Assembly (NCBI GenBank): GCA_022709905.1
Contig: JAKLHY010000003.1
Span: 1 to 64,000 of the forward strand
Direction: 5' to 3'
Source: Verrucomicrobiota bacterium
GTDB taxonomy: Bacteria; Verrucomicrobiota; Verrucomicrobiia; Limisphaerales; UBA1319
DNA: 64,000 bases
The notes below the pieces were generated by a model, which was not told the DNA's origin, did not search any database, and saw only the letters and a list, made by a program, of their open reading frames with translations. Below, one piece after another: positions 17,223-24,657 of this stretch; position 1 is the stretch's first letter; every line of letters begins with the position of its first letter. The position numbers and the translations under genes are program-made.

Positions 17223-18638
17223 ATGGAACCACGAACTCTCGGCTATGTGAGTGAAGCCTGCCACGGGGTGCTGATAGGCGCGCCGAATGCCGGCCTAATC
17301 CAGCGCGTGAGCACGAATTCGCGCCAAGTGCGGGCCGGAGACCTTTTCTTTGCCTTGGAAGGACCGCGATTCGACGGGCATCAATACCTGGGCGATGCGG
17401 TCAAGGCGGGTGCGGCGGCGGTGGTCGTGGATCGCCGGAAGATTTCAACGGTGCCGGAGGGATGTGCGGCGGTGGCGGTGGAAAACACGCGCATCGCCCT
17501 CGGCCAGCTGGCTGCCCGGTACCGGAACGATTTCGAACTGCCTATCGTGGCGATAGGTGGATCGAATGGGAAGACCTCCACCAAAGAGCTGCTGGCGGCG
17601 GTGTTGCGTAAAAGGTTCAAAACCTTGTGGAGTGAAGCCAGTTTCAACAATGATATCGGCGTTCCGCTGACGTTGTTGAATCTGGATAATACGCACACCG
17701 CCGCCGTAGTTGAAGTGGGCACCAATCATCCGGGGGAACTCCGGCCTCTGCTGGAAATGATCCGGCCGCGTTACGGCATCGTGACCAGTCTGGGGCGTGA
17801 GCATCTGGAGTTTTTTGCTGGCATGGACGGCGTCATTGAAGAGGAGGGGTGTTTGGCGCAAATGCTTCCTGCGGACGGCGTTTTGTTTGTGAATGGCGAC
17901 TGCCTGGGGATGGAGAAGATTGCCTGCCGGGCTTTGGCACGCGTGGTGCGGGTGGGTATGGGGGTCGCCAATGATTGGCGCGGTCGTTTGGTGGTTCTCG
18001 ACGAGACCGGCACCACTTTCGGCGTGCGCGCGCCGCTATCCGCTTGGTGTGGCGGATACCGTCTTAATTTACTGGGACGTCATCAAGTGATCAACGCCAT
18101 GCTGGCGTTGGCTCTGGGGGCCGAATTGGGATTGCAGCGATCCGACATCCTGTGCGGCCTGGCGGGATGCCAGCCCGCCCATATGCGAATGCAGATGTGG
18201 CTTGCCAACGGTGTGCGGGTATTGGATGACGCTTACAATGCCAATGTCGACTCGATGATCGCGGCGCTCCAGACACTGCACGATCTTCCTTGTGAAGGCC
18301 GGCGTGTCGCCGTGCTGGGCGACATGGCCGAGCTCGGTTCTTATACGGAGGCCGGTCATGCCGAAGTGGGCAGATATGCGGCGGAACTTCGAGTTTCCCA
18401 GTTGTTTGCCGTGGGCCGAATGGCCTCGGTCACCGTCGAAGCCGCTCGAGCCGCAGGTCTGATGCAAGCCACAGAACTGGCTGACATTGACGAAGCGGTG
18501 CCTGTAGTGCGGCGTTTTTTAAGTGAAGGGGATACGGTCTTACTCAAGGCCTCTCGCGCTGCCCGCCTGGAACGAATCCGCGAGGCCCTGGTGGGGCAAG
18601 CTAAGCCGGAGAGGGAAGAGAAGTGCTTTACTATTTGA
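17223..18638 (+). CDS. murF: UDP-MurNAc-tripeptide-D-alanyl-D-alanine ligase
   Basis: MurF adds D-Ala-D-Ala to finish UDP-MurNAc-pentapeptide. The family order is clear: N-terminal uridine-binding domain (STNSRQVRAGDLFFALEG), central ATPase loop GGSNGKTSTKEL, WSEASFNNDIGVPLTLL, GTNHPGEL, and the C-terminal domain with LDDAYNANVDSM and VLGDMAELG. The frame is open upstream over the end of murE, but ATG 17223 gives the usual N-terminus and 471 residues. The end overlaps the mraY start by 16 bp. Confidence 0.96.
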   Translation: MEPRTLGYVSEACHGVLIGAPNAGLIQRVSTNSRQVRAGDLFFALEGPRFDGHQYLGDAVKAGAAAVVVDRRKISTVPEGCAAVAVENTRIALGQLAARYRNDFELPIVAIGGSNGKTSTKELLAAVLRKRFKTLWSEASFNNDIGVPLTLLNLDNTHTAAVVEVGTNHPGELRPLLEMIRPRYGIVTSLGREHLEFFAGMDGVIEEEGCLAQMLPADGVLFVNGDCLGMEKIACRALARVVRVGMGVANDWRGRLVVLDETGTTFGVRAPLSAWCGGYRLNLLGRHQVINAMLALALGAELGLQRSDILCGLAGCQPAHMRMQMWLANGVRVLDDAYNANVDSMIAALQTLHDLPCEGRRVAVLGDMAELGSYTEAGHAEVGRYAAELRVSQLFAVGRMASVTVEAARAAGLMQATELADIDEAVPVVRRFLSEGDTVLLKASRAARLERIREALVGQAKPEREEKCFTI

Positions 18639-19777
18639 GCCAATTCTTGCTCGATCAGACGGAAGGCACGGAATGGACGGCTCTCACCGTTCCCTTGCAC
18701 CGGTTGCTCGGATACATTTCCGTGCGGTGCGCCGGCGCGGCAATTACGGCATTGGCGTTGAGTTGGTGGCTTGGCCCCGGGGTGATAGCTTGGCTCAAGC
18801 GGCTTAAGTTTGGCCAGGACTACGATGATGAAGCCACCCAGACAGGAGGTTTGGGCGCCCGCATACTCAGCAAGCGAGGCACCCCCACCATGGGAGGCAT
18901 CCTGATCGTGCTGGCTTTGGATCTGGCGGCGCTGCTCTGGACCTTGTGGAATCCTCTGGTCATTCTGACCATGTTGTCGGTGGTCGTTCTTTGCGGGCTC
19001 GGCTTTTACGATGATTACCTCAAGATTACCCGGCAGAGCGGACGGGGAGGCACCAAGGCGCGCGTCAAACTCTGGGTGCAATTTGTTCTGGCAGCGTTTA
19101 TCGGCTATTACCTTTGGCGGTTGCCCGAAACCCGATCTCTAGTTACTGATATCATGGTGCCTTTTCAAAAGTATCCCGTCGCAACGGGCGCAACCGGATT
19201 GGGGCTTCTGATTACTGTTTTCACCATCGTGGGTAGTTCCAATGCGGTGAATCTCACCGATGGTCTCGATGGATTGGCGATCGGCTGCACCCTGATCGTC
19301 TCCTTTGTCTTCCTGGTGCTGACTTATGTGGCGGGGAACGCCCGTTTTTCGGAGTATCTTCAGATTCCCTTTGTTCGGGGCGCTGGCGAGCTGACGGTCA
19401 TCTGCGCCGCGATGATTGGGGCTGGCCTCGGTTTTTTATGGTTCAATTGCCATCCGGCGCAGGTGTTTATGGGAGACACAGGATCATTGGCGCTGGGAGG
19501 GGCCCTTGGAATTATGGCGGTTCTGGTGCATCAGCCATTTGTGCTGGTGATTGCCGGTGGGATCTTTGTTGCGGAGGCCATGTCGGTGCTCCTCCAGACA
19601 TCCTGGTTCAAGTATACCCGGATGCGGCATGGGGTTGGCCAACGCCTGTTCTTAATGGCGCCTTTGCATCATCATTTTGAAAAAAAAGGATGGTATGAGT
19701 CGCAAGTGGTCGTAAGGTTTTATATCTTGAGTATTCTGTGCGCCGTAATTGCCTTGAGCACGCTGAAGATTCGTTGA
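18623..19777 (+). CDS. mraY: Phospho-MurNAc-pentapeptide transferase
   Basis: MraY moves phospho-MurNAc-pentapeptide to undecaprenyl phosphate, forming lipid I. It is a multi-pass membrane enzyme of 384 residues. Catalytic Asp pair in FYDDYLKI (130-131), NAVNLTDGLDGLAIG (207-221) with the third key Asp, and the cytoplasmic HHHFEKKGW loop (about 342-350) are all present, as is the substrate-loop KRGTPTMGG. The GTG start has GGGAAGAG just upstream and lies within the end of murF. Confidence 0.97.
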   Translation: MLYYLSQFLLDQTEGTEWTALTVPLHRLLGYISVRCAGAAITALALSWWLGPGVIAWLKRLKFGQDYDDEATQTGGLGARILSKRGTPTMGGILIVLALDLAALLWTLWNPLVILTMLSVVVLCGLGFYDDYLKITRQSGRGGTKARVKLWVQFVLAAFIGYYLWRLPETRSLVTDIMVPFQKYPVATGATGLGLLITVFTIVGSSNAVNLTDGLDGLAIGCTLIVSFVFLVLTYVAGNARFSEYLQIPFVRGAGELTVICAAMIGAGLGFLWFNCHPAQVFMGDTGSLALGGALGIMAVLVHQPFVLVIAGGIFVAEAMSVLLQTSWFKYTRMRHGVGQRLFLMAPLHHHFEKKGWYESQVVVRFYILSILCAVIALSTLKIR

Positions 19778-21280
19778 GTGATTATGTGGATTGAACATCA
19801 GAAAGCCCTCGTGATCGGACTTGGAGCCAGTGGCCAGGCGGCGGCTCGACTGCTGCGCCGACGAGGGGCAAGCCAGGTGCTGATTGTTGACCAGGCTGTC
19901 AATCCGGACTTGAACCGGCTGGCGGACCGTTTGCGATCCGAAGGCGTGGAGGTGGAACTGGGCCTGCAGGCGCTGCCTCCGCTGGCTTTTGATCTTGCAG
20001 TGATCAGTCCGGGAGTGCCTTCGCAGGGCCTTCTCGCGCGCGAAGTGCGTCGTCGCGGCATCCCTTTATTGGGCGAGTTGGAACTTGGTTTCCGGGAGTA
20101 CCCCTCCAAGCCTGTTGTCGCCATTACCGGGACTAACGGGAAAACCACGACCACAGAACTGGTGGAGAAGATGCTGAACCACGCCGGAAAGACAACCCGC
20201 GCGGCGGGGAACATCGGTTTTCCGTTGTGCCAGCTCGCGATGGATCGGCCTGATCTGGAATGGCTAACCTTGGAGGTCAGTTCCTTCCAACTCGAGACGA
20301 TTGTCAAGTTCCATCCCAGGATAGCTCTTCTTTTGAATGTGACGCCCGATCATCTGGACCGCTATCCCGACATGGAGGATTACCTCCAAACCAAGGCCCG
20401 GCTGTTTGTCAACCAGACTTCTGATGATTGGGCCATTTTACAGATCGAGACCCTGGAAATGCTGCGGCGGATGAGCTTGAAGCCGCGGTCAAGAATTGTG
20501 ACTTTCAGTGCCTGTCGCGAGGAGGCGGATCTTTTTGCGCGCGAGGGAATCATCTGGCGCCGAAACGGTTCTGATACTGAGGCCCTTCTGCGGCTGGATC
20601 AGGTGCGATTACAGGGCCCCCACAACGCCGAAAACCTGATGGCAACCCTGGCCGTCGGAATGGCCGCGGAATTGCCTGTCAAAACCATAACCGAAGCACT
20701 GTCCGCGTATGAGCCCGCTCCGCATCGCTGTGAACGAGTCGCCAAATTCCGTGACGTGCTTTTCGTCAATGATTCGAAGGCCACCAACATCGATGCCGTG
20801 GCCAAGGCTTTGATGACGATGCCTCATGACCCTGGAAACGAGCGGAACATCTGGCTGATTGCCGGGGGCCGGGACAAGGGATTCTCTTTTGAAGGGCTTG
20901 AATCGTTGTTGGCACGGCGCGTCAAAGGAGCGGTTTTGATTGGAGAAACCGGCGAGCGGATTGCCGCCGCATGGAGGGGCTTTACGCCATGCCTGCTGGC
21001 TGATACGTTGGTTAAAGCGGTGCACGTCGCGGCAAAGCAGGCTGTTTCGGGTGACGTGGTTTTGCTTTCCCCGGCGTGTTCCAGCTTTGATATGTTCAAG
21101 AATTATCAGCACCGGGGCGAGACGTTCCGATCGGCCGTGCGCCAATGGATTGCCTCTGAGAGCGTCGCGGTGTCCGCAAACCTCCCCCTGCACGAGCACG
21201 GCCCCGGACCCGGTGCGTCCCTGATGAGTTTAGCGGCTCAATCCAAGACCATGACAACCTGGGCTGCTTCGACAATGTGA
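19778..21280 (+). CDS. murD: UDP-MurNAc-L-alanine-D-glutamate ligase
   Basis: MurD adds D-glutamate to UDP-MurNAc-L-Ala. The N-terminal nucleotide fold (VIGLGASGQAAARLL), ATP loop GTNGKTTTTEL (from residue 118), LEVSSFQLE, LNVTPDHLDRY, HRCERV, NDSKATN and LLSPACSSFDMFKNY are all canonical. The protein has about 40 extra residues after the usual end (IASESVAVSANLP onward), Pro/Ser-rich and without recognised function. GTG 19778 abuts the mraY stop; ATG 19784 is an alternative two codons later. Confidence 0.96.
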   Translation: MIMWIEHQKALVIGLGASGQAAARLLRRRGASQVLIVDQAVNPDLNRLADRLRSEGVEVELGLQALPPLAFDLAVISPGVPSQGLLAREVRRRGIPLLGELELGFREYPSKPVVAITGTNGKTTTTELVEKMLNHAGKTTRAAGNIGFPLCQLAMDRPDLEWLTLEVSSFQLETIVKFHPRIALLLNVTPDHLDRYPDMEDYLQTKARLFVNQTSDDWAILQIETLEMLRRMSLKPRSRIVTFSACREEADLFAREGIIWRRNGSDTEALLRLDQVRLQGPHNAENLMATLAVGMAAELPVKTITEALSAYEPAPHRCERVAKFRDVLFVNDSKATNIDAVAKALMTMPHDPGNERNIWLIAGGRDKGFSFEGLESLLARRVKGAVLIGETGERIAAAWRGFTPCLLADTLVKAVHVAAKQAVSGDVVLLSPACSSFDMFKNYQHRGETFRSAVRQWIASESVAVSANLPLHEHGPGPGASLMSLAAQSKTMTTWAASTM

Positions 21281-21319
21281 GACTTAACAACCTAAAAGAC
21301 GCGTGATTGCGCAAGACCC

Positions 21320-22153
21320 ATGAATACCCCGAACCTAATCAAACCCCAAGGATCACTTCTGGAACAACAGAAGTCTAAAACGAAATCCAATCTTTTCATC
21401 GCTGTCATCACCATTCTCACCCTGCACGTGGCGCTTTTTGGTGGGCTGCTCATCCAAGGCTGCAAGCAAAATGCCGGAAAGCAGGAAATGGCGGGCAACC
21501 AGACGGACACCGATACCGGTGGTCTGCCTCCGCTGCCGACGAACGAGATGGCCGCCATTCCACCCATCGATACCAATCCGCCACCGGTCCAGCCTCTTAC
21601 CTCTTCGCCGATCCTCCCGACTCCGCAGTTGCCCTCGACGGTGGCCGGTCAACCTACCCCTATTACACCGTCACCAACATTGCCGGCCGAGACCGCCGGT
21701 GCGGTCAAGGAGTACACGGTGGCCAAGAACGATTCGTTTTCCACCATCGCCAAAAGCCATGGCGTGACCGTATCCGCCATCGCCAAGGCCAACCCTAACG
21801 TCGATTCGCGAAAACTCAAGGTGGGCCAGATCCTGCAAATCCCCGCCCCTGCCGCCGCCAGCGCCGCCGATGCCGGTGTCGCGTCCACCGAAGGCCCGCA
21901 GACCGGGGCGCTCAAGACCTATACCGTCAAGGCGGGCGACACCTTAACTCGCATTGCCCGCATCCACGGCACCACCGTTAGAGCCCTCCGAAGCGCCAAC
22001 AACCTCAAGACAGATCAATTGCACGTGGGAAAAAAGCTGAAGATCCCCGCGGGAAAAACTCCCGCTCCGACGACGGAATCGTCTTCGGCGACGACCTCCC
22101 CCGCGGGAGGCCCGCCCGATGTAACCCTGCCCCTGTCGAGCTTGCAGCGATAA
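21320..22153 (+). CDS. LysM-domain membrane-anchored protein in the dcw cluster
   Basis: A 277-residue protein with a cytoplasmic basic start, one transmembrane helix (about 24-46), a Pro/Thr-rich periplasmic linker (65-125) and two LysM peptidoglycan-binding domains (about 131-174 and 200-243; YTVKAGDTLTRIARIHG is a typical opening). It has no catalytic domain. LysM binds GlcNAc-containing glycan, so the protein probably ties the inner membrane to the wall. Its place between murD and ftsW suggests a role in division or wall assembly, but that is inference. It is not a standard member of the E. coli dcw cluster. Confidence 0.85.
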   Translation: MNTPNLIKPQGSLLEQQKSKTKSNLFIAVITILTLHVALFGGLLIQGCKQNAGKQEMAGNQTDTDTGGLPPLPTNEMAAIPPIDTNPPPVQPLTSSPILPTPQLPSTVAGQPTPITPSPTLPAETAGAVKEYTVAKNDSFSTIAKSHGVTVSAIAKANPNVDSRKLKVGQILQIPAPAAASAADAGVASTEGPQTGALKTYTVKAGDTLTRIARIHGTTVRALRSANNLKTDQLHVGKKLKIPAGKTPAPTTESSSATTSPAGGPPDVTLPLSSLQR

Positions 22154-22315
22154 TAACTGTAACCTTCTCGAGTCATAAATAATAAGTGTTTTCCATCAAT
22201 TAGTATTTTATTAGCATGGTGAAGTAACTTGCCGGGACAATGGCGCGTGACCGCCGCGCTCTCGAGAGCGCGCAGGCGTCTTGGGCAGGCATTCAACTCC
22301 GAGCTTATCCTGAGG
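22154..22315 (+). promoter_or_regulatory. A+T-rich leader with an 18-bp palindrome upstream of ftsW
   Basis: This is the largest gap in the dcw cluster. It opens with an A+T-rich stretch (22175-22215) unlike the neighbouring DNA, as expected for an internal promoter, although no convincing -35/-10 pair was found. A perfect 18-bp palindrome, CGCGCTCTC followed by GAGAGCGCG, occupies 22255-22272 and could be an operator or a small hairpin. Confidence 0.45.
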
Positions 22316-23440
22316 ATGAAACTGTCGGCGACCGTGATGTTTCTCTGTGTCTGCGGACTCCTGGCGTTGGGACTGGTGATCCTCTACAGCCTGGGGATGG
22401 CAAAAGAGGGGGCATCGTATCTGGCGCGGCAGACCCTTTGGTGCGGGGTGGGAATGGTGGTGTGTTTGGGGGTGAGCGCGATCGATTATCGGCATCTCAA
22501 GAAGGTCTCGATGCTGATGTATGTGGCGGCCCTGGTGCTGCTGGCGATGGTGCTCGTGTGGGGAGTGGGCCTGACCTCCAACGGCGCGCGTCGGTGGCTG
22601 CGTTATGGCAGCGTGGGATTTCAACCTTCCGAGTTTGCTAAAATTACATTGATTATTGTTTTGGCTCATTATGGAGAGCATTTTCAGCGCCAGATGGGAT
22701 CGTTCCGGAGGGGGGTGCTGCCCGCCAGTGCGGTCATCGGGAGCATGCTGGCCTTGATCTTTCTGGAACCCGACCGGGGCACCACGGTTTTTCTCGGGGG
22801 GATCAGTTTGATCATGCTAGTGCTGGCGGGTGTCCGATGGCTGGTGATCATCCTGCCGGCCTCCTTGGGGGCTGCCGGCCTGGGATTCCTGCTCTGGCGG
22901 GATCCCCTGATCATTTCCCGTGTGACCAAAGGCTGGTGGAACATGGAGCTGCACAAAACGGGGCCGGCCTATCAGTCCTGGCAAGGATTAATCGCATTTG
23001 GAGCCGGGGGGCCGACGGGCCTTGGATTGGGCGACGGCCGGCAGAAAATGGGATTCATTCCTGAACTGCAGACGGACTTTATCCTTCCTGTGGTGGGAGA
23101 GGAACTGGGTCTGGTTGCCACAGCGGCGGTAGTGATAACCTTCCTGGTGTTTGTGATTTGCGGATTTCGGATTGCGCGCCATGCGCCGGATCTCTTTGGT
23201 TTTCTGCTGGCCTCCGGTTTGACCTGTTTGATTGGGATGCAGGCGTGGATCAACATTGCGGTGGTGACAAGTATTTTGCCCAACAAGGGGCTTTCACTGC
23301 CGTTTGTCAGCTACGGGGGGTCGAATCTGGTGATGATGCTTTTTGCGGTCGGTCTTTTGCTCAGCATTGCCCGGCGCTCGGCTGAGGAACCATCGCTGGT
23401 AACGGGGTTTGGCGATGCCGTGGAGGAACTTCCGGCGTAG
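22316..23440 (+). CDS. ftsW: Septal peptidoglycan glycosyltransferase FtsW
   Basis: FtsW is the SEDS-family polymerase that makes septal glycan from lipid II with FtsI. The protein has about ten transmembrane helices. Family motifs: NGARRWLRYGSVGFQPSEFAK, LIFLEPDRGTT with the catalytic Asp region, GPTGLGLGDGRQKMGFIPEL, TDFILPVVGEELG, and the terminal LPFVSYGGSNLV. The ATG at 22316 gives a normal N-terminus of 374 residues; the frame is open to a TTG at 22229, which would add 29 arginine-rich residues across a palindrome and seems unlikely. Confidence 0.95.
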   Translation: MKLSATVMFLCVCGLLALGLVILYSLGMAKEGASYLARQTLWCGVGMVVCLGVSAIDYRHLKKVSMLMYVAALVLLAMVLVWGVGLTSNGARRWLRYGSVGFQPSEFAKITLIIVLAHYGEHFQRQMGSFRRGVLPASAVIGSMLALIFLEPDRGTTVFLGGISLIMLVLAGVRWLVIILPASLGAAGLGFLLWRDPLIISRVTKGWWNMELHKTGPAYQSWQGLIAFGAGGPTGLGLGDGRQKMGFIPELQTDFILPVVGEELGLVATAAVVITFLVFVICGFRIARHAPDLFGFLLASGLTCLIGMQAWINIAVVTSILPNKGLSLPFVSYGGSNLVMMLFAVGLLLSIARRSAEEPSLVTGFGDAVEELPA

Positions 23441-23445
23441 GAACG

Positions 23446-24657
23446 ATGAACGTGACGCAGACTAGCGCGGGAGTGGCCATCGCATGCGGCGGGACGGGAG
23501 GGCATCTGTTTCCCGGCCTGGCTGTCGCGCTTTGCTTGCAGGATCGCGGTGTGGCGGTCTCGTTGTTGGTATCCCCCAAGGAGGTGGATCAGGCGGTGGT
23601 GCGATCCGTATCGCCGTCGCAGGTGACCGTTCACACACTGCCGGCGGTGGCGATGGTCTCGGGACATCGCATCGGCTTCATCAAAGGATTTGCCCGTTCC
23701 CTGTTGTTGTCTCGAAGTCTGTTCCGCCGGGAGAAGATCTGCGCGGTATTGGCGATGGGCGGTTTTACATCGGCGCCTCCGATTCTGGCCGGCAAACTGG
23801 GCCGAGCGCTGACCTTTCTGCACGAGGCCAACTCCATTCCTGGCCGGGCCAATCGGTGGCTGGCTCCCTGGGTGGACGAGGCATTCGTCTATTTTCCGTC
23901 GGCTGGACCCCGTTTGCGCAATCCCCGAACGCGGGTTTGCGGCATGCCGGTGCGCCCGCAGTTTCAGCCCATGGATGCGGGCGCCTGCCGGATGAGTCTG
24001 GGACTTAAAGCGGATCGCCCGACGCTTTTGATTACCGGGGGCAGTCAGGGAGCTCAGAGTCTGAACGAGAAGGTGATGTCGGCAGTGCCGGCTCTTGCCG
24101 CCCGTTGGCCAAGGCTGCAATACCTCCATTTGACGGGGCCAGCGGACGTGGAAAAGGTCCGGCGGTTTTATGCATCCCATCAATGTGTGGCGGTGGTGAA
24201 GCCTTTTCTGACCGAGATGGAACTTGCGATGAACGCCGCCACCTTGGCCCTCAGTCGGGCGGGGGCTTCCTCGCTCGCCGAGTTGGCGGCATTGCGGGTG
24301 CCTTCCGTTTTGGTTCCGTATCCGGCCGCGGCGGACAACCATCAGGAGTTTAACGCGCGGGCTTTTGCCGAGACAGGCGCCGCCTTGCCTCTAACCGCAT
24401 CGCAATCCAGTTCCGAATCGTTGGTTGGATTGATCACCGAGCTGCTGGAGGATGACCCCAAGCGCGAAGCCATGGGCCGGGCTCTGGCTTCCTGGCACTC
24501 GGCCGACGCCGCGGCTTCCATAGCCGATGCCATGATGAGGGAAATGGCGGCATCGGGTTGGAACGGAATCCACTCGTTGATGCCCGATTCCGCGCGGAAA
24601 TCCGAAAATTCACTGGTCGGGAGATCAGGTCCCTGGCCCCGCTGCCGTGTCTCATGA
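23446..24657 (+). CDS. murG: UDP-GlcNAc-undecaprenyl-PP-MurNAc-pentapeptide GlcNAc transferase
   Basis: MurG converts lipid I to lipid II on the cytoplasmic face. The N-terminal glycine-rich loop ACGGTGGHLFPG (13-24), MGGFTSAPPILAGKLG, LHEANSIPGRANRW, the C-domain ITGGSQGAQSLNE, LSRAGASSLAELAAL and PYPAAADNHQEFNA are all present. The 403-residue length is slightly above the usual 355-380 because of a C-terminal tail (SDAAASI onward, ending PWPRCRVS). It starts 5 bp after ftsW, and its stop overlaps the next ATG (ATGA). Confidence 0.97.
   Translation: MNVTQTSAGVAIACGGTGGHLFPGLAVALCLQDRGVAVSLLVSPKEVDQAVVRSVSPSQVTVHTLPAVAMVSGHRIGFIKGFARSLLLSRSLFRREKICAVLAMGGFTSAPPILAGKLGRALTFLHEANSIPGRANRWLAPWVDEAFVYFPSAGPRLRNPRTRVCGMPVRPQFQPMDAGACRMSLGLKADRPTLLITGGSQGAQSLNEKVMSAVPALAARWPRLQYLHLTGPADVEKVRRFYASHQCVAVVKPFLTEMELAMNAATLALSRAGASSLAELAALRVPSVLVPYPAAADNHQEFNARAFAETGAALPLTASQSSSESLVGLITELLEDDPKREAMGRALASWHSADAAASIADAMMREMAASGWNGIHSLMPDSARKSENSLVGRSGPWPRCRVS

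Noticed and set aside
23311-24342. A long minus-strand open frame opposite murG
   Set aside because: The plus strand has complete murG motifs; the antisense product is Arg/Gly/His-rich and without family resemblance.
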